64,000 nt of DNA from Magicicada septendecula. Taxonomy: Eukaryota; Arthropoda; Insecta; Hemiptera; Cicadidae. Location of the stretch: positions 199,744,134-199,808,133 of the forward strand of contig CM068373.1 in the NCBI GenBank assembly GCA_034769895.1, given 5' to 3'. Position 1 is the first letter of the stretch. Every line of letters starts with the position of its first letter. The notes beneath the pieces are model-generated. The model searched no databases, was not told the DNA's origin, and saw only the letters and a program-made list of their open reading frames with translations. Positions 11,345 to 23,693 of the stretch are shown piece after piece. A program made the position numbers and the translations under genes.

Positions 11345-13173
11345 ACTACTGCAGTGATGATCAAGCTACGCCATGTTGAACGTTCGCAAAGTTTAAATAT
11401 AGACACTGAAGGTTAACGTGGTTACTCCGCATATACATTCCGTGTTTTGAAACACTGAAAATTTTATTGGTTTGACTTACAACAACCTATAATATTGTCA
11501 TGGCGACGCGTGGTAGATCAGTTGTACTCCAGCGTGCTGTTGTTCGATTAGAGATGACTTATCGCATAACAGAGCGGTCCGTGAGTAACTTATAAATAGT
11601 AAATGTTACCACCACTACACTTATATCTGATTCCGTTTAGCTTCAGTAAGTCAGCCGACATTGAAGAAACGACATATAAACAGTCAGAGATTTATAATAT
11701 ATTGGCTCGGCGACACTTATAGCTTGTGAATAGTCTCGAAATTGACATACAGTAGCTGTTTAAGTACGTTAGGAGTGTGTTCCGATGAAAGTGTATAGAA
11801 ACCTTATAGTGATTGTGCTATTTTATAGAAATTAATTATACCACCTAGTAAAATATTTGCTATCCACTTCACAATATCGAAACACAATAATGAAACTCAG
11901 GTTGGCCCAGGCTGTTGGTGCGATTGCCAAAGTCTATGTTTGTAGTAACAATGGTCTGTCGCCTATAAATATGGTATTGGTAGCTATGTCGCTTTCTTTA
12001 AATATATCGAACAATTATTGTCGATAGAATTTCTATGCCATAAAGTGGCATAATGTAAGTCTTGGTAGAAACACATATTTAATGTGCGTTCACAAAAGTT
12101 ATTCAATAGATTTTCTTAACGCCGTAAACCAACTCTGGTTCGATGTATCGCTCCCTTACTGTATTTAATTTCAGTACGTTTTGTTTTTAAATATTATCTC
12201 AAGTATAGAGAAACATAAACATGTGTTAAATTCATTTTTTCCATAAATATGTGTTACACAGGCACACAGTTGTTTTATAACATTCACACTCCGCTTGGAT
12301 TTAAACGTAAAATTGATCAAAGGTAATAATCATTACAAACGTAACTGACGTGGGCATGAGTCAACTGGTTGACTGAAAAAGTGCGAGTTGAGTACTTTAT
12401 ATCGCTGCGGTTAAATAACCAAACAAAGAACAAACAACGTCTACACTTTTGTGGCCTGGTTTCCATTAACCTACCACTCATTCTATTACACGTCATCAAC
12501 GTACATTACACCCATTAATATAGAACAGTACGTTCACATAGGCACTGAAACACAACACTTTAACATGTCTGTGTATATTACCTGAAATGTAAAAAATAAA
12601 AACCTATCGTTCCCACGTGTGTTGCTAATTGGTCAACTGTGCTGACGGGAAGCAAGATAACGTTTTTCACAATTAACCTGGTTTTCCCTGGGCCCGCAGC
12701 AACTCAACAGCTTGACAGATTTCAAAACATTTTCAAATAACGTCTGTTCAAATGATACATTTTCTAATTTCGAGTGTTACAAGCTATGTATTCATTAAGT
12801 TTTTACTCAACTGGGTATAAGAAGCAGGATAATGGTTTTGGTGCCGAATCCTTTGCTTTGTTGTCCCGATCTCTGCGTCGCATATGCGCATCTGTGTTGA
12901 AAACCTTTTTCAGAATCATAAGGTTCTCAAATTTTTAAACTTAAATTTTTGAAAATATATCTTCAATGACAAACTACAAAAGCTATAAACAGGAGACTAG
13001 TAAAGAATTGCAAACAGTTTATTACACTTGTAAAATTCGTTAGCCTACATTTGCAGTAACTTTTACTGACTGATTCTTGTTTAAAATATTTTTGATTTTT
13101 GTACGAATCTACCTTACTGTCTTATTTTGTTTTCAGTCTAAGATGATCATCGTAGCATTCTTTTTTACCAAAA
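11345..13173. other. AT-rich stretch, no recognised feature
   Basis: No repeat or gene recognised on either strand. Confidence 0.4.
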
Positions 13174-13410
13174 TCATTTGTTTTCAATACTTATTTTGTC
13201 GTCAACTAGTCTCAACATGTCTTTACTGATCTGTTGGTTTTCTATTCTACGTAGCTTATCTACGTTGGTGAACTGTTCATCTGATTTCTGATTTTTTATT
13301 TTCTTTGCTATCTTTGGACATTCGTATAAACTCATATTGTTTTCAACTATGTTTTTGTGTAATATAGTAGATATTATGTATCTATCTTTCGTTATTTTTC
13401 TGTTAAGGGT
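13174..13410 (-). CDS. Unrecognised 78-codon open frame
   Basis: The minus strand is stop-free for about 78 codons, with a hydrophilic Lys/Glu/Asp-rich product containing YECPKIAKKIKNQKSDEQF. TTAACAG lies just upstream and GGTAAAA just downstream, which could be splice sites, but the sequence alone cannot show this. In AT-rich DNA of this length a few such frames are expected by chance. No family recognised. Confidence 0.15.
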   Translation of the reverse strand, partial: TLNRKITKDRYIISTILHKNIVENNMSLYECPKIAKKIKNQKSDEQFTNVDKLRRIENQQISKDMLRLVDDKISIENK

Positions 13411-13783
13411 TTAATATTATTTTCTATATACATGAAAAATTCTATAAAACTGGCATATGAGCAAAGAAGTTCAGACTTTTTCCTGTTAAAGTTGCAGTGT
13501 ACCATATTAATTATGTTAATCAGTCGCATAATGTATATAATGTAACAATTCCATATCCAAATCAGTATTATGTTGGGAAAGATATCTATTGCCGAGTATA
13601 CGTACTGGCGCGTACGCAGCTGTTAAGCAACACGGGATAAAACGGAATTTGCCCAGTGAGCGCAATTGTGTAACGGGTTTCCAATAAGTGCCGTACATTC
13701 GCTGCGCACACGACACATAGGTATATGGCTAACTCAAAGGTATTTAATATTCATTTTTAAAGTATCTAAGTCACTGTATTAAA

Positions 13784-13917
13784 TAAATAATTGCTTATCT
13801 AATCCGTCGAGTGACTTAATTGTAATTTCGCTTGACGCGTTTCAGGGCATATGCCCTGAAACGCGTCAAGCGAAATTACAAGTAAGTCACTCGACGGATT
13901 AGATAAGCAATTATTTA
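13784..13917. repeat. 134-bp near-perfect palindrome
   Basis: The two 67-bp arms meet with no spacer at GGGCAT|ATGCCC (13850/13851). I find one mismatch between arms. The right arm contains GAAACGCGT and, about 30 bp later, CGACGGATTAGATAAG. The minus strand of the 249-bp insertion at 49729-49977 shows the same order (CATATG stem, GAAACGCGT, then CGACGGAAGAAATAAG). The palindrome therefore looks like two such ends joined head to head. Confidence 0.9.
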
Positions 13918-16900
13918 CAAAGGTATTTGCTGTGCGCAGTGTATATGTGATCAGAGCGCGCTCGTCATTTGCAGCGCGCACACGACAAACAAGGAGTGGT
14001 CCGAAGATAGAATGATGGACCTCGTAGAAGCGCACAAATTATTTCTGGTATTTTATACCATCAATATTTAATTATTACAAAAAGTACGTTACACTGTCAG
14101 TTACAATAAAATGAAGTTTTTAATTTAATTACTTACAATAACGTTTCTTGATTGGCATGGAAAAGTAATAATGAAGTACTTAAATAAAAAACCTAAACTC
14201 TCACGCCCAGTGGTAATACAATTACCACGCCTCCGTATTCGATTATGATCAGTAAGTGTTGAAACTTGGTTGAGCTTGATAGGGTGAAGTTATTTCAGTA
14301 CCCAAACAACAAACTAACGCTCGATTGTTTAAGCAATTGTGTCGAGATTACCTTCGACAGGATCATGCTGCATATTCTTTATAAGCTGCTTTTTAAGTAA
14401 AATATTAGCTGTCACAATACTTGCAGCAGTACTCTAAAACAGATGTTCATTTTGATTAACAGTCGTAACAGTCGTACGTTACCGGATAAAACACGGAATT
14501 GAATGAAAGTGTTCGTCAGCTTCATGAGATTCGTAGTATGCGCAGCGCGTGTTGGTAGGGTACAATTTGTTGTCGTTAATGTTGCATTACAGCCGTAACC
14601 TGCCAGTGTATACGCACCTTAAAGTGTCGAGGATTACTTACTCACACAGACCTTATATTTTTAATTTACTGACTTTGATATTTAGGAAGGAATTTTTCCT
14701 ATTTATAAAACAATTTATTATCAGTTTTGAAAAACTACATGGTCAAAATATAGGTGAGATATGTGGTGCTAAGTTCACGATAATCCTCTGCGTAAGAAGC
14801 TCGGTTTTATAATGTTTATTTGACATACAGTGCTGTGAGTTATCATGTTTGAGTTGAGCCAGGCCTATCTACCTACTTGAGGTGCAATACTACAGTCCGT
14901 CTAAGGGACGCGGGATTTAGGCAGTAACAAGTTCCCGAGATCACAAGATGTTCGTTGACGTCAATGTAAACATAATAGAAACACAAGGAAGAACAAGACT
15001 TTGATGGGTCGACTTTAATTTATTACATTTAAAAAATAATTGTTCAAGGGAGAGGTCTTCATCTAGAACCCTGAGCACATCGTTTATCATGTGGTACGCT
15101 TAATCATCCCGTCCTTTCTTTACATTTTTTATTTTGTCTTACCAAATAATTTTGTTCTATGTTGTCGTTCGTATATACAATCTCCAGAAAGTGTAACACC
15201 TTGTAGATCCACGTATCTCATATATCATACTCTTAATCTCTAGTCCACTTAGGTGAATATGATAAATCAGGATTACCCTAAATCTCTTCTTTTACTACTA
15301 ATTCTGAGTTTCAGAAAGGAATCAGATAATCATATTCAAACTATATTTCTTTGTTTACTTTATTTTCTGTTTACTCCCAAAAACTACGTAATAAGAAGTA
15401 CACTTATTTTTGTTTACAGAACTCATAAAGTAGCCTACCGTATGTATGTCGTATTGTTAACGGAGAGTGAGTGAATGCGATTTTCCTAAAAATTTGTTCA
15501 GACATAGCACGGCATACAATGCATGTACGAAACCTATCACTTTGGATAGGAAGATAAATATTTTGTCTTTTATCTAGAAATTTTAAATAAATTTGATATT
15601 TCTAGTGGTTTTGGATGTTGGTTGGAGCAACAGACGACTTATATAAAATGACATGTATGTGTGGGTATAAGAAATAGAACCAACTAAGTATCTAAAAAAA
15701 TAGAACATCATTTGTAGCTTTTGCCAAAAAAAAAGAAAACAATGAATCTAAGTGTGTTAAAAATTACATAATAACTTATGATGAAGTAAAATAGTACAAC
15801 ATGAATGCATCAACGTATTGTCCAACGGAAAGTAGAACAGACTAATAAATAATGAATATTATGTAAATGAGGGTTTTGTCTTAGTCACTACTAAAGTTTA
15901 CAAAGTTTGGAACCAAGAAGAAAACTAAATACTTTATAACTTTTTATAAACAACTGTACATCATACTAAATAGTATAATTAAACACAAACTTGGGAGTGT
16001 GTCATAGCGGTGATCTGCTTTCTTCACCATACGATTGCTATGTGCGTATTTGAGGTTGTGTCGCGAGTACTTTTGTCATTTTGAGCTACATTGGTTGATA
16101 TTTAAATTACATTTTCAAAAGTTTTCTTTTATTTTCTGAGCTGCAATAACGCAACGGTCTACTACAATCACACGCATTATCAATGTAAAGACGATGAAAA
16201 GTAGTATGCTAGAAACACGACTTATAAATCTGCAGACTTAATTCGTGATGAACAGTATATTTTTGCTTTCAAAACTTTTAAATTGCAATTACTGTATTTT
16301 GGTTGTCATGTCACTTTCAATAATAATTAAATATTAAAAAATTAAGTAACGTTAATTACACATACGCAATAATTACAAAGATATTAAAGAATAAAATAGG
16401 AAATAGTGTGGAATTATAATTAATAAAGCTTTTGGCCGTTGCAGCTTTCCTTAAGGAAGCAAAACATTGAAACTCTGGAGAAACATTTTTCCAAAATTTA
16501 ACCGTCCACATTCAATTCTTAAAATCCATGACATGTTGCGAACCTTTGCGAACCTGCAAACTTAAATTCGATGCAGGTTGAGTAACTGTGTTTGACTTAA
16601 TTGTATTGGTGAAAATGTTGACATGTACGCATATACGCCTATACGATTACAGACATGTCTACGCATAAGAGATAGATAGAATTTAGGAGTTTCATGGAAA
16701 CGAGCCACCTACGCGAATATTCCTTAACTCATGCTAAGCTACATTTATGGTCGTGTAGATTGTCAAGAAGTTGCTTCTATGAGGTAAGGTAAATAAGAAA
16801 ACGAATAGTGGATGGGGAGTTTCTGTAGAGAAAGTGAAGTAAAGGAAAAAAGAACGAGAAAAGGAAGTACGAAAAAATTGGGAGAGAATACAACGGATAT

Positions 16901-17920
16901 AAATCAATTGACTTCAAATGAAAAAAAAATTTACATAGTTGTTATTATAATAACAACTTTCCATTAGTATGATCAAAAGTACGGTCATGTTCATTTGAAA
17001 CCATAGCGAGTGTACACGCACGCCATTGACGCAACAGGTTGCAACTTAATGTTTGTGTAAAGATGATGGTGATAATATTGATGATGTTAATATTAGATTG
17101 TTATGATTACGTTATATTACACTAATTTGGTTGCTGTTGTTGTCGTTGTTTCTTTATCTTGTTCTTTTTCTTCTTCTTCCGTTTCTTCTTCTTCCCTTTC
17201 GCCTTCCTTCTTGTTATGCCAAAGCATATTTTACTAATCATGTTCCTCAGTTTCAATATTAGTTGTCCAGCAGTCCCTCCTCCTTGTAAAAGTTTTTTTT
17301 TTCTTGGAAGTCTGTCCATCTAGGAATTATCACTTTTGTCAATAATCTAATTTCTTCTATCCTCTCAATGTATTTGTTCCAAATTATTCTTTCAATTTTT
17401 TTTCAACTCATTAAGTACAGAAATTTGCACGTAAACACGATGTTTTTCTTTAACCATTCTTTGTGAAATATATTTTGTCTATAATGACCAATTTTAAATG
17501 GATAACACAAATTTGTTCTCTCATCTTAATAAAAACTCTTTAATATAATCTCCACCGGTCCCATTTTTACCTTTTAAACTTTATATTTACTATGAGCTGT
17601 TATATATAAGTTTTCCAAATGAATTCTTTCAAGTGTTCCAAATAGTTGACTAACCTTTGATATAATATTTTGATTACTGTTTATCAAACTAGATAACTGT
17701 GTAACTAACAGTTAATGTTTAAATAGTTAAATCACTTGACATGCCTTTTTTTCTGACAGAAGAACACCATAACCAGTGCAACAAATTATAAGAAATGCGA
17801 GTTCCTATCTTAAGTTTCGGTAAAATTTGGTAAAGCTGTGAACTCATTTATTAATTTACAGCCTTATTACATTATTTGATACAGGTTTCACCTTACTTTG
17901 CGGCGGCGGTGAGATAAAAC
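13918..17920. other. Long AT-rich stretch, no recognised gene
   Basis: Contains a pyrimidine-rich, TTC-rich low-complexity tract near 17130-17215. Short open frames are scattered and unrecognised. It ends with the AAAC target duplication of the next element (17917-17920). Confidence 0.4.
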
Positions 17921-20010
17921 TGTGCCGTGTTTTGGGGAAAAACTCGGCGGTGGTTTTTTTATAGTGGAATTATTAAATTACGTATTTATTAACGTAAGTG
18001 TTTACGTAAGAATTTACGTACGTCCGTCATCTGACCACTGGGCCGATCCGCGCGCTCTCTGTGTCCAGCGCTTCATACTATTTTTTCAGCCGCTGGTCAG
18101 TTCAGTTCAATTATAGCATTCAGCGTCTTAAGGTCCGGGTCTGGCTGACACCAGCGATGTAAAATTTTGTCTACTATCTGCTACTATGTATAAGTAGAAG
18201 TCTACGCGACCTTCCGGGTTTCCGATGTAGACGATAATCTGTCTCGCTCCAGAGGATGGCCGAATACCTGCTTTCCATGATATAGATTCCGACTTCCGTC
18301 AGCTGTCAGCCCGGATGGACGGACACACTCGACCAGATCCTCTACCCATATGCTGCTAACCAGGTGACATTTAGGCTTTTTGAACAAAATGTTTGTGGCC
18401 GATAAACTCTTTTTGAGACACTTGTGGAGATGCTCCAGTTTGGGGACATAGTTCCGGGCAAGTCCAACGGGACAATTGGGTTTACATGTTACTTTGTCAT
18501 TGGTTTTTTTCCTTAAGGCTTACGCCTCATTAACATATTAATGTTTATCTCCTTCAGAGAATTGTAAACTCAGCCAGGGTCATGCATCACCCGAGTTGAT
18601 GTGAGTTTTCTCTAAATATGGTCGGCATTTCCGGCCACTAAATTATTTCTCTGTTAAGCATGCATGCACGGATGTATCTGTCCCCGTTGGGAAATTTTAT
18701 GGTTAATTGCTTTACATTTAATTGGGTTGTGTATTGGATTATTAAATTTAAAGGTCGGGGGAGGTGTTTTAACCTGTGGACGACACCTGTAGGTGCCGTT
18801 CAACACAGGACAATATCATGTCATATTTTGATGGATCTCGTCCGGGCGCATGACCGTGCCTGAGGCCAAGTTGATTGTTTATGAACACCTTAAGCATGTT
18901 TTAGTACATTCATTCCATAGAATCTGCTTTTCTGAATTCAATTTTACTGTTCAGCTAATTTTGTAACCATTAAATTTTGCCATAGCCAGCACCATAATTG
19001 TTAAACTTTTAGTACTCATAATACCGATTCATTAATGAATGTTAAAGAATGCAAGACAAATCAGTACCAGTTATAAGTATTTATGGGTGGTCACGTTCCA
19101 CTGTTTTTGCAAATTTTTTGTCAGGAAAATAAAAGAAATGAGAAATGCAGTTATGCAACCGGGCACCATGTTGACCTCGTGATGGCACTTATTATCATTA
19201 TCATTATTGAGATCCGAAATTGATAATTACCTTTTTGCTGGGTACTTGTGTGTCGTTCGGACTATTTAGGCAACTTGACATTGGCTGTTCATATACTTAG
19301 AATTTTGGGGCATGTCTACTTTACTCTTTTGGGATTTATTAGTTGGGTTTGAGTTTATTAATTGAAAATTTATGGTGGGCCGGATACTAGATCTGAATAA
19401 GAGGGTTGAGGGTGTATGATGACAAAATATACGCTGTTAACCAGGTGAACATGGTGTGTGCCATTTATATGTAAATGTGTATCTATGTTAATTATATGTT
19501 GTGTGTTATGCCTTATGTGATTGTTAGATTGTTATACTTTATTATGCATATATATATTTATCATGTTATGATTTATTTAATTTACTGGGAGGGTCGAGAC
19601 TATGCGCCATTTTACATTATTATTATTTATGCGCCATTATTATTCATGCTCAACTATTTGGCGATACCTATGTCTAATGGAATTATAATAACGATTGGGG
19701 GTTTTGGAAGTGAGCTATTCTTGATTATGAAACACTTGTAATATGATCTTACTTTTTCAAGGGCGCATATATTGTACAAAAGCAGAATACAATAAATCCT
19801 GTTATTGTTATCTTAGAGCAGAGTTTCATTTGCAAGTCCCATCATACTGGACCCAGCGCATTTTTGGCTTCTCTAGGCTCTTGCCTAGTTTTAAAAAACT
19901 TGTGGCCTCTCTTTCAAAAAAAAAAATAAATAAAAAGAAATATAAAAAAAAAGAAAAAAGGGGAAGTTGTTTTCTATATATAAAAAGCATAAAAGGAAAG
20001 AGGGGTTACA
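17921..20010 (+). repeat. 5' LTR (2090 bp) lacking the intron-like segment
   Basis: Colinear with the 3' LTR except for two length differences. One is a ~22-bp difference in an AT block near 17959. The other is the absence of 567 bp at the junction 18216/18217. An initiator-like TCAGTTCAGTTC lies near 18097-18108 and a TATAAG near 18190; which one directs transcription is unclear. A poly(A) signal AATAAA is at 19791. If transcription starts near 18100, the repeated (R) region is about 1.7 kb, unusually long. A short A-rich tract lies near the end (19917-19960). Confidence 0.88.
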
Positions 20011-20012
20011 AA

Positions 20013-20030
20013 TGGTAGCAGAGCGTGGTT
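20013..20030 (+). promoter_or_regulatory. Primer binding site, initiator tRNA-Met type
   Basis: TGGTAGCAGAG begins two bases after the LTR. It matches the complement of the 3' end of animal initiator tRNA-Met (ends CTCTGCTACCA, recalled) for 11 bases. TGGTT a little further on continues the match with small differences. Confidence 0.7.
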
Positions 20031-20682
20031 CAGTCTAGGGTTGAACCCTTGGGTTCTTTCGTGTGATGGGGCTTGCAAACTCGGAAATAGTTTAGAAAAA
20101 ACAATAATATTTGAAAATATTTGAAAATGATAATAGATAGATGCAATGGCAGGGTTGGCATCCTATGTAGGTATATATATGTACTATGTATGAATTATTG
20201 CTAGGTGATTTGAATTGTAAACCTGGTGCCGCCACGGGCATGTGTTGTAGTTGGGTTTTGTTGTTTTTGAGATTGGACCTTACCGGAGATCGCGTGGGGA
20301 TGGGCTCCCTTATTTATTGTATGAAAGTAATAGAGCGTGCGGTTAGCGGGATGCGGTATGGCCCGACTGGAAGTCGGTACCGTCCGACTGCAATGGTGAT
20401 AATGTCTTAGCTGAAATGTCATATGTTGTGGTTAGTGTTTGGTGGTGTGGATTGTATGTTGGTGTTAGTGTCCGATGTCGTTTCTTCTTTCGAGTCTGGC
20501 GACTGACGGAGTGTTAGTTCTGGAGCGGGTCAGGTTTTCGCAGCGCTAGGAAACCCGGGAGTCCACTTGATGGCAGAGAGAGTACTCAAGTTTTTCTTTT
20601 TGTAGGTCATTTTTGTGTTACGTGTTTAGTGGGGATTTGTTTTATTATTGTTTGTTTTGAATTGTGCAATTCTGGCGGCGGT
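20031..20682 (+). other. Leader of the gag-only element
   Basis: About 650 bp between primer site and the first candidate gag ATG, with no recognisable product. Confidence 0.5.
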
Positions 20683-22710
20683 ATGCTATCAGAAATTGCC
20701 CCACCCTCTTTCAGGCGTTCTCCAGAAATTTCCGGTGGTGAATGGATTTGATGAGGACCAGCTGCTGGTTTCTTGGACCTGGTCCTGCAGGTGGCAGATT
20801 TCCCGGGGGTGTCCGATGGGGAGGTCTTGTCTCTTATATACCCGTATTGCCGGGGTACGTTGGCTGAGCTGGTCACCAACACTCTGCGTCGGGGTGACAG
20901 TGTTGATGCTTTCCATGGGGAGGTGTTGAACTTCTTCCTACCCATTCGACGACGTGCCCAGCTTAAGTTTGAAAAATTCTATCGCCTACAGGCCAACGGA
21001 GAGGCGTTAGGGGACTTCGTGCACGATATACGGAAAGCTGCCCGGGTGTTAAGGTTGGGGTTGCCCGAGACAGAAGTTATACAAGCGATTCTGGAAGGAC
21101 TGAATCCCCAAGAGAGATCTCGTTTGGTATTCGCGGACCGTCCATGTTCTTTTGCGGACCTTGAACGTCTGTGTGTGGTTTCAAGAACGGTCCAGGAGGT
21201 TGACGAGTCCCGGGGAAGAGATGCCGCAGATGTCCAATACTCCAGTGGTTTGTTAGGAAGATCTAAAAAGGACAAACATGGTGGTTGGAGGAGAACACAA
21301 GAGACGCTTAGAAAGCCTAAATATTCCGGAAGTAATGGAGGCTACAAGGGGGTGGCAAGTGTGAAGACGGTAACAATAGTTACCGCAGAGAAAGGAAAGA
21401 AGTATGAATTTAACAGGGGAAGAAGAAATTATGTTAGGGAACAAACATCGGCAAGTAGGGAGCCTGTAAGTAGGCGTCATTCTTATTTGGAGAAAAGTGA
21501 GACTTTAAGGGTTCCAGAGGAATTACCAGAGCCTAATACAGTAGTGAATGAAGAAGGTGAAGCAGAAGAAGAAAAGCGGAATAACTTCTGTGGATCGATA
21601 CAGCACGACAAGAAAACGTCTGTGGATATTGAGTTACAGGACTCGAAGAGGACATCATGGTTGAATCCGGATGCCGCAGAATTTGTTCCGGTATCTCCAT
21701 CTCGGTTCGTGAGGGATCCAGAGCCTGTAACATCATCATCGCCTACGCCGGAATATGAGAAGTCACTTGATGGTGTAGCTTTACCATCGCCAGTAGAAAT
21801 CAATTTAGTCATTGCACATGAACCTGGACGGCTAGATTCCAGGGTGGAAAATGTTGAGGATGTTGTAGTTGCTGAAAGTGGTGAAGGCGTGGAATCGACA
21901 GAAGAGTCAGAAGAGCGGTCTGCGGATGCTGCACAGGAAGATATAGTTGTAGGTGTTAGGGAGACTGAAGAGTCTGAGCTTGCAGATGGACACGGGGATG
22001 TCCAGGCTGCAAGTGTTTCTGAGGTTGCGGATGGACAAGGGGATGTCCTTGCCGCAAGTGTGGTAGAAGTAGATGAGGTAGAAGTTGAGGAGAAATTTGG
22101 TGGCAGCGTTGTGGATTGTGTGAGTGAGAATGATGTAGTGTGTGAAGATGTGCAGACGCCTTCTGTAAGTAGAGTTGAGGATTCCGAAGAACGGAAAGAA
22201 GTTTCTGGTGGACCAGGTGAGCAACTAGAGGAGGACGAGGACGTGCAGTGTTATGATGGTGGTAGTGGACGTGATGGCGATGATGTTGATGATGAACGTG
22301 TTGAGGAAAATGAGATTGGAGAAGAGGCCAGTGAAGAAGTTTTTGAAGCGGCTGGTGACGAGTGTGATGAAGAAATTGGTGAGGAGCTGAGGGAAGACGC
22401 GGTTGAAGATGGATCAGAGGAGCAACTGGAAGATGGTGAGGAGGTGCAGTGTCAGGAGTTTGATTTGGATTATGGGGATGAAAAAGGGAAAATTGTAGAA
22501 GAGAAGGAAGGATTGGAAGAAAGACAAATAGAGGAGTTAGATGATGAGCATAATCCAAAGCGGACTGAAAGTAGTGAGGTAAGTTGCTTTGATTCTGATT
22601 CAGAGGAAACAAGTCAGTACAGCTCAACACGAAATAATTTCGCCGAGAGTGGTGTCCAGAAGGAAAGAGTACCTACAGTCCGTCATAGAAAGGTAAGAAG
22701 AAGAGGTTAA
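20683..22710 (+). pseudogene. Gag-like protein with capsid domain and long acidic tail, 5' end broken
   Basis: The main frame is open from after 20754 to the stop at 22708-22710 (about 650 codons). The first ~140 residues resemble an LTR-retrotransposon capsid: FLPIRRRAQLKFEKFYRLQ, then the signature AILEGLNPQERSRLVFADRP and a SFADLERLC helix. A basic stretch follows (about residues 165-225). The rest is strongly Glu/Asp/Val-rich, with a short duplicated segment (ADGHGDVQAASV / ADGQGDVLAASV, about 21985-22065), and ends in basic HRKVRRRG. No CCHC zinc knuckle is visible. The frame has no internal ATG. The in-frame ATG at 20683 is cut off by tandem TGA codons (20749-20754), while the likely N-terminal capsid part (VNGFDEDQLLV) is in another frame, so a small indel near 20755-20772 is likely. 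Confidence 0.75.
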
Positions 22711-23693
22711 CGGGTAGCGGGTAGATGTTCCCCACAGTCCCAGTGGTGTTCGTCTACTTCAGGGTTGCGCCCCTGCCCACGCGAGCCTTGGTTTCCTCCA
22801 TTCATCCTTATTTCCGGAGGGAGCCATGTCCTTACCCTTAGTCCTAGCTATTGACCCTTTAATGATCCTTGCCCCGTTTCATCTTCCCGATTTTCCTACC
22901 CATCCCCTTAGTAAAAAAAAAAAAAAAAAAAAAACCTACCAATAAGGAGTTAGAGAGACTTACCGGAAGTGAGTAGATTGTGGTCCTCGAGGTCGTCAGT
23001 TTCCCCTGTCGGGAGAGGTTAGATGGAGTGATGGTGTGCTGTTGTTGGTTGTTAATAGTTGTTGATGTTGATGTTGTTCATTGTAGGGTCCGAGCCATGC
23101 CGCATTCCCCGGTTGTTTACCATGGTGTTTATTTTGAGTTAAAACTAGGTGGTGTATATATATATATATATACTGTATCGATGGTGCTGTGGTGAAATAA
23201 ACCCCCCTTGCTAGTCATGGTGTTTTTGGTTGAGTAAGAGTTGAGATTAATGTTCGCGTGCCCTTGGTGCGGTCCTCTCTGTCTGGCTAAGCGGGGCCGT
23301 CCGCCCTTGTGTAGGGAAGTGGGCCAGCCATATGGCAAGGATGGAGATGCCTTGTGGGTGCATGTGGCTGGTCGGTCCAAGAGATGGACAAGGAGTAGTG
23401 CGGTCACTCACATACCAAGGTGGGAGATACCTTGTTTGGTCTTAGGACGGTTGTATGAGTGGGAGCGGTGGGAGTAGGTAATGGTCACCGGAGAGGGTGA
23501 CGTGTTGGGGCGGTCCCGTGGGGTTGGCATAGCGGAGAGGGTCGCATGGGGATGTCTGTTCTCCTGAGAGCAAGTTCTGCTGGGCCGCCATAATCACGAG
23601 ACCACTAGCTTGTTTTGGGAAGTGGGGTACACTGCAGGGTACCCTCCCTGAGTTTACCTGTGAGGCAACCAAGTTGCCCTTTTGGGGTGGTGG
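22711..23693 (+). other. 3' non-coding region of the gag-only element
   Basis: Nearly 1 kb without recognisable coding sequence. It includes a 22-bp A run (22913-22934) and a short TA tract (23155-23172), and ends in the polypurine-like tract before the 3' LTR. The A run could mark an old poly(A)-tailed insertion, but no partner structure is visible. Confidence 0.5.

Noticed and set aside
13784-13917. Palindrome as a transcription terminator
   Set aside because: Bacterial-style terminators do not apply here, and the arms match a repeat module.
21956-22630. Long minus-strand open frame rich in His/Pro/Leu
   Set aside because: It is the antisense shadow of the Glu/Asp-rich Gag tail; composition follows from the repeated GAA/GAG/GAT codons.
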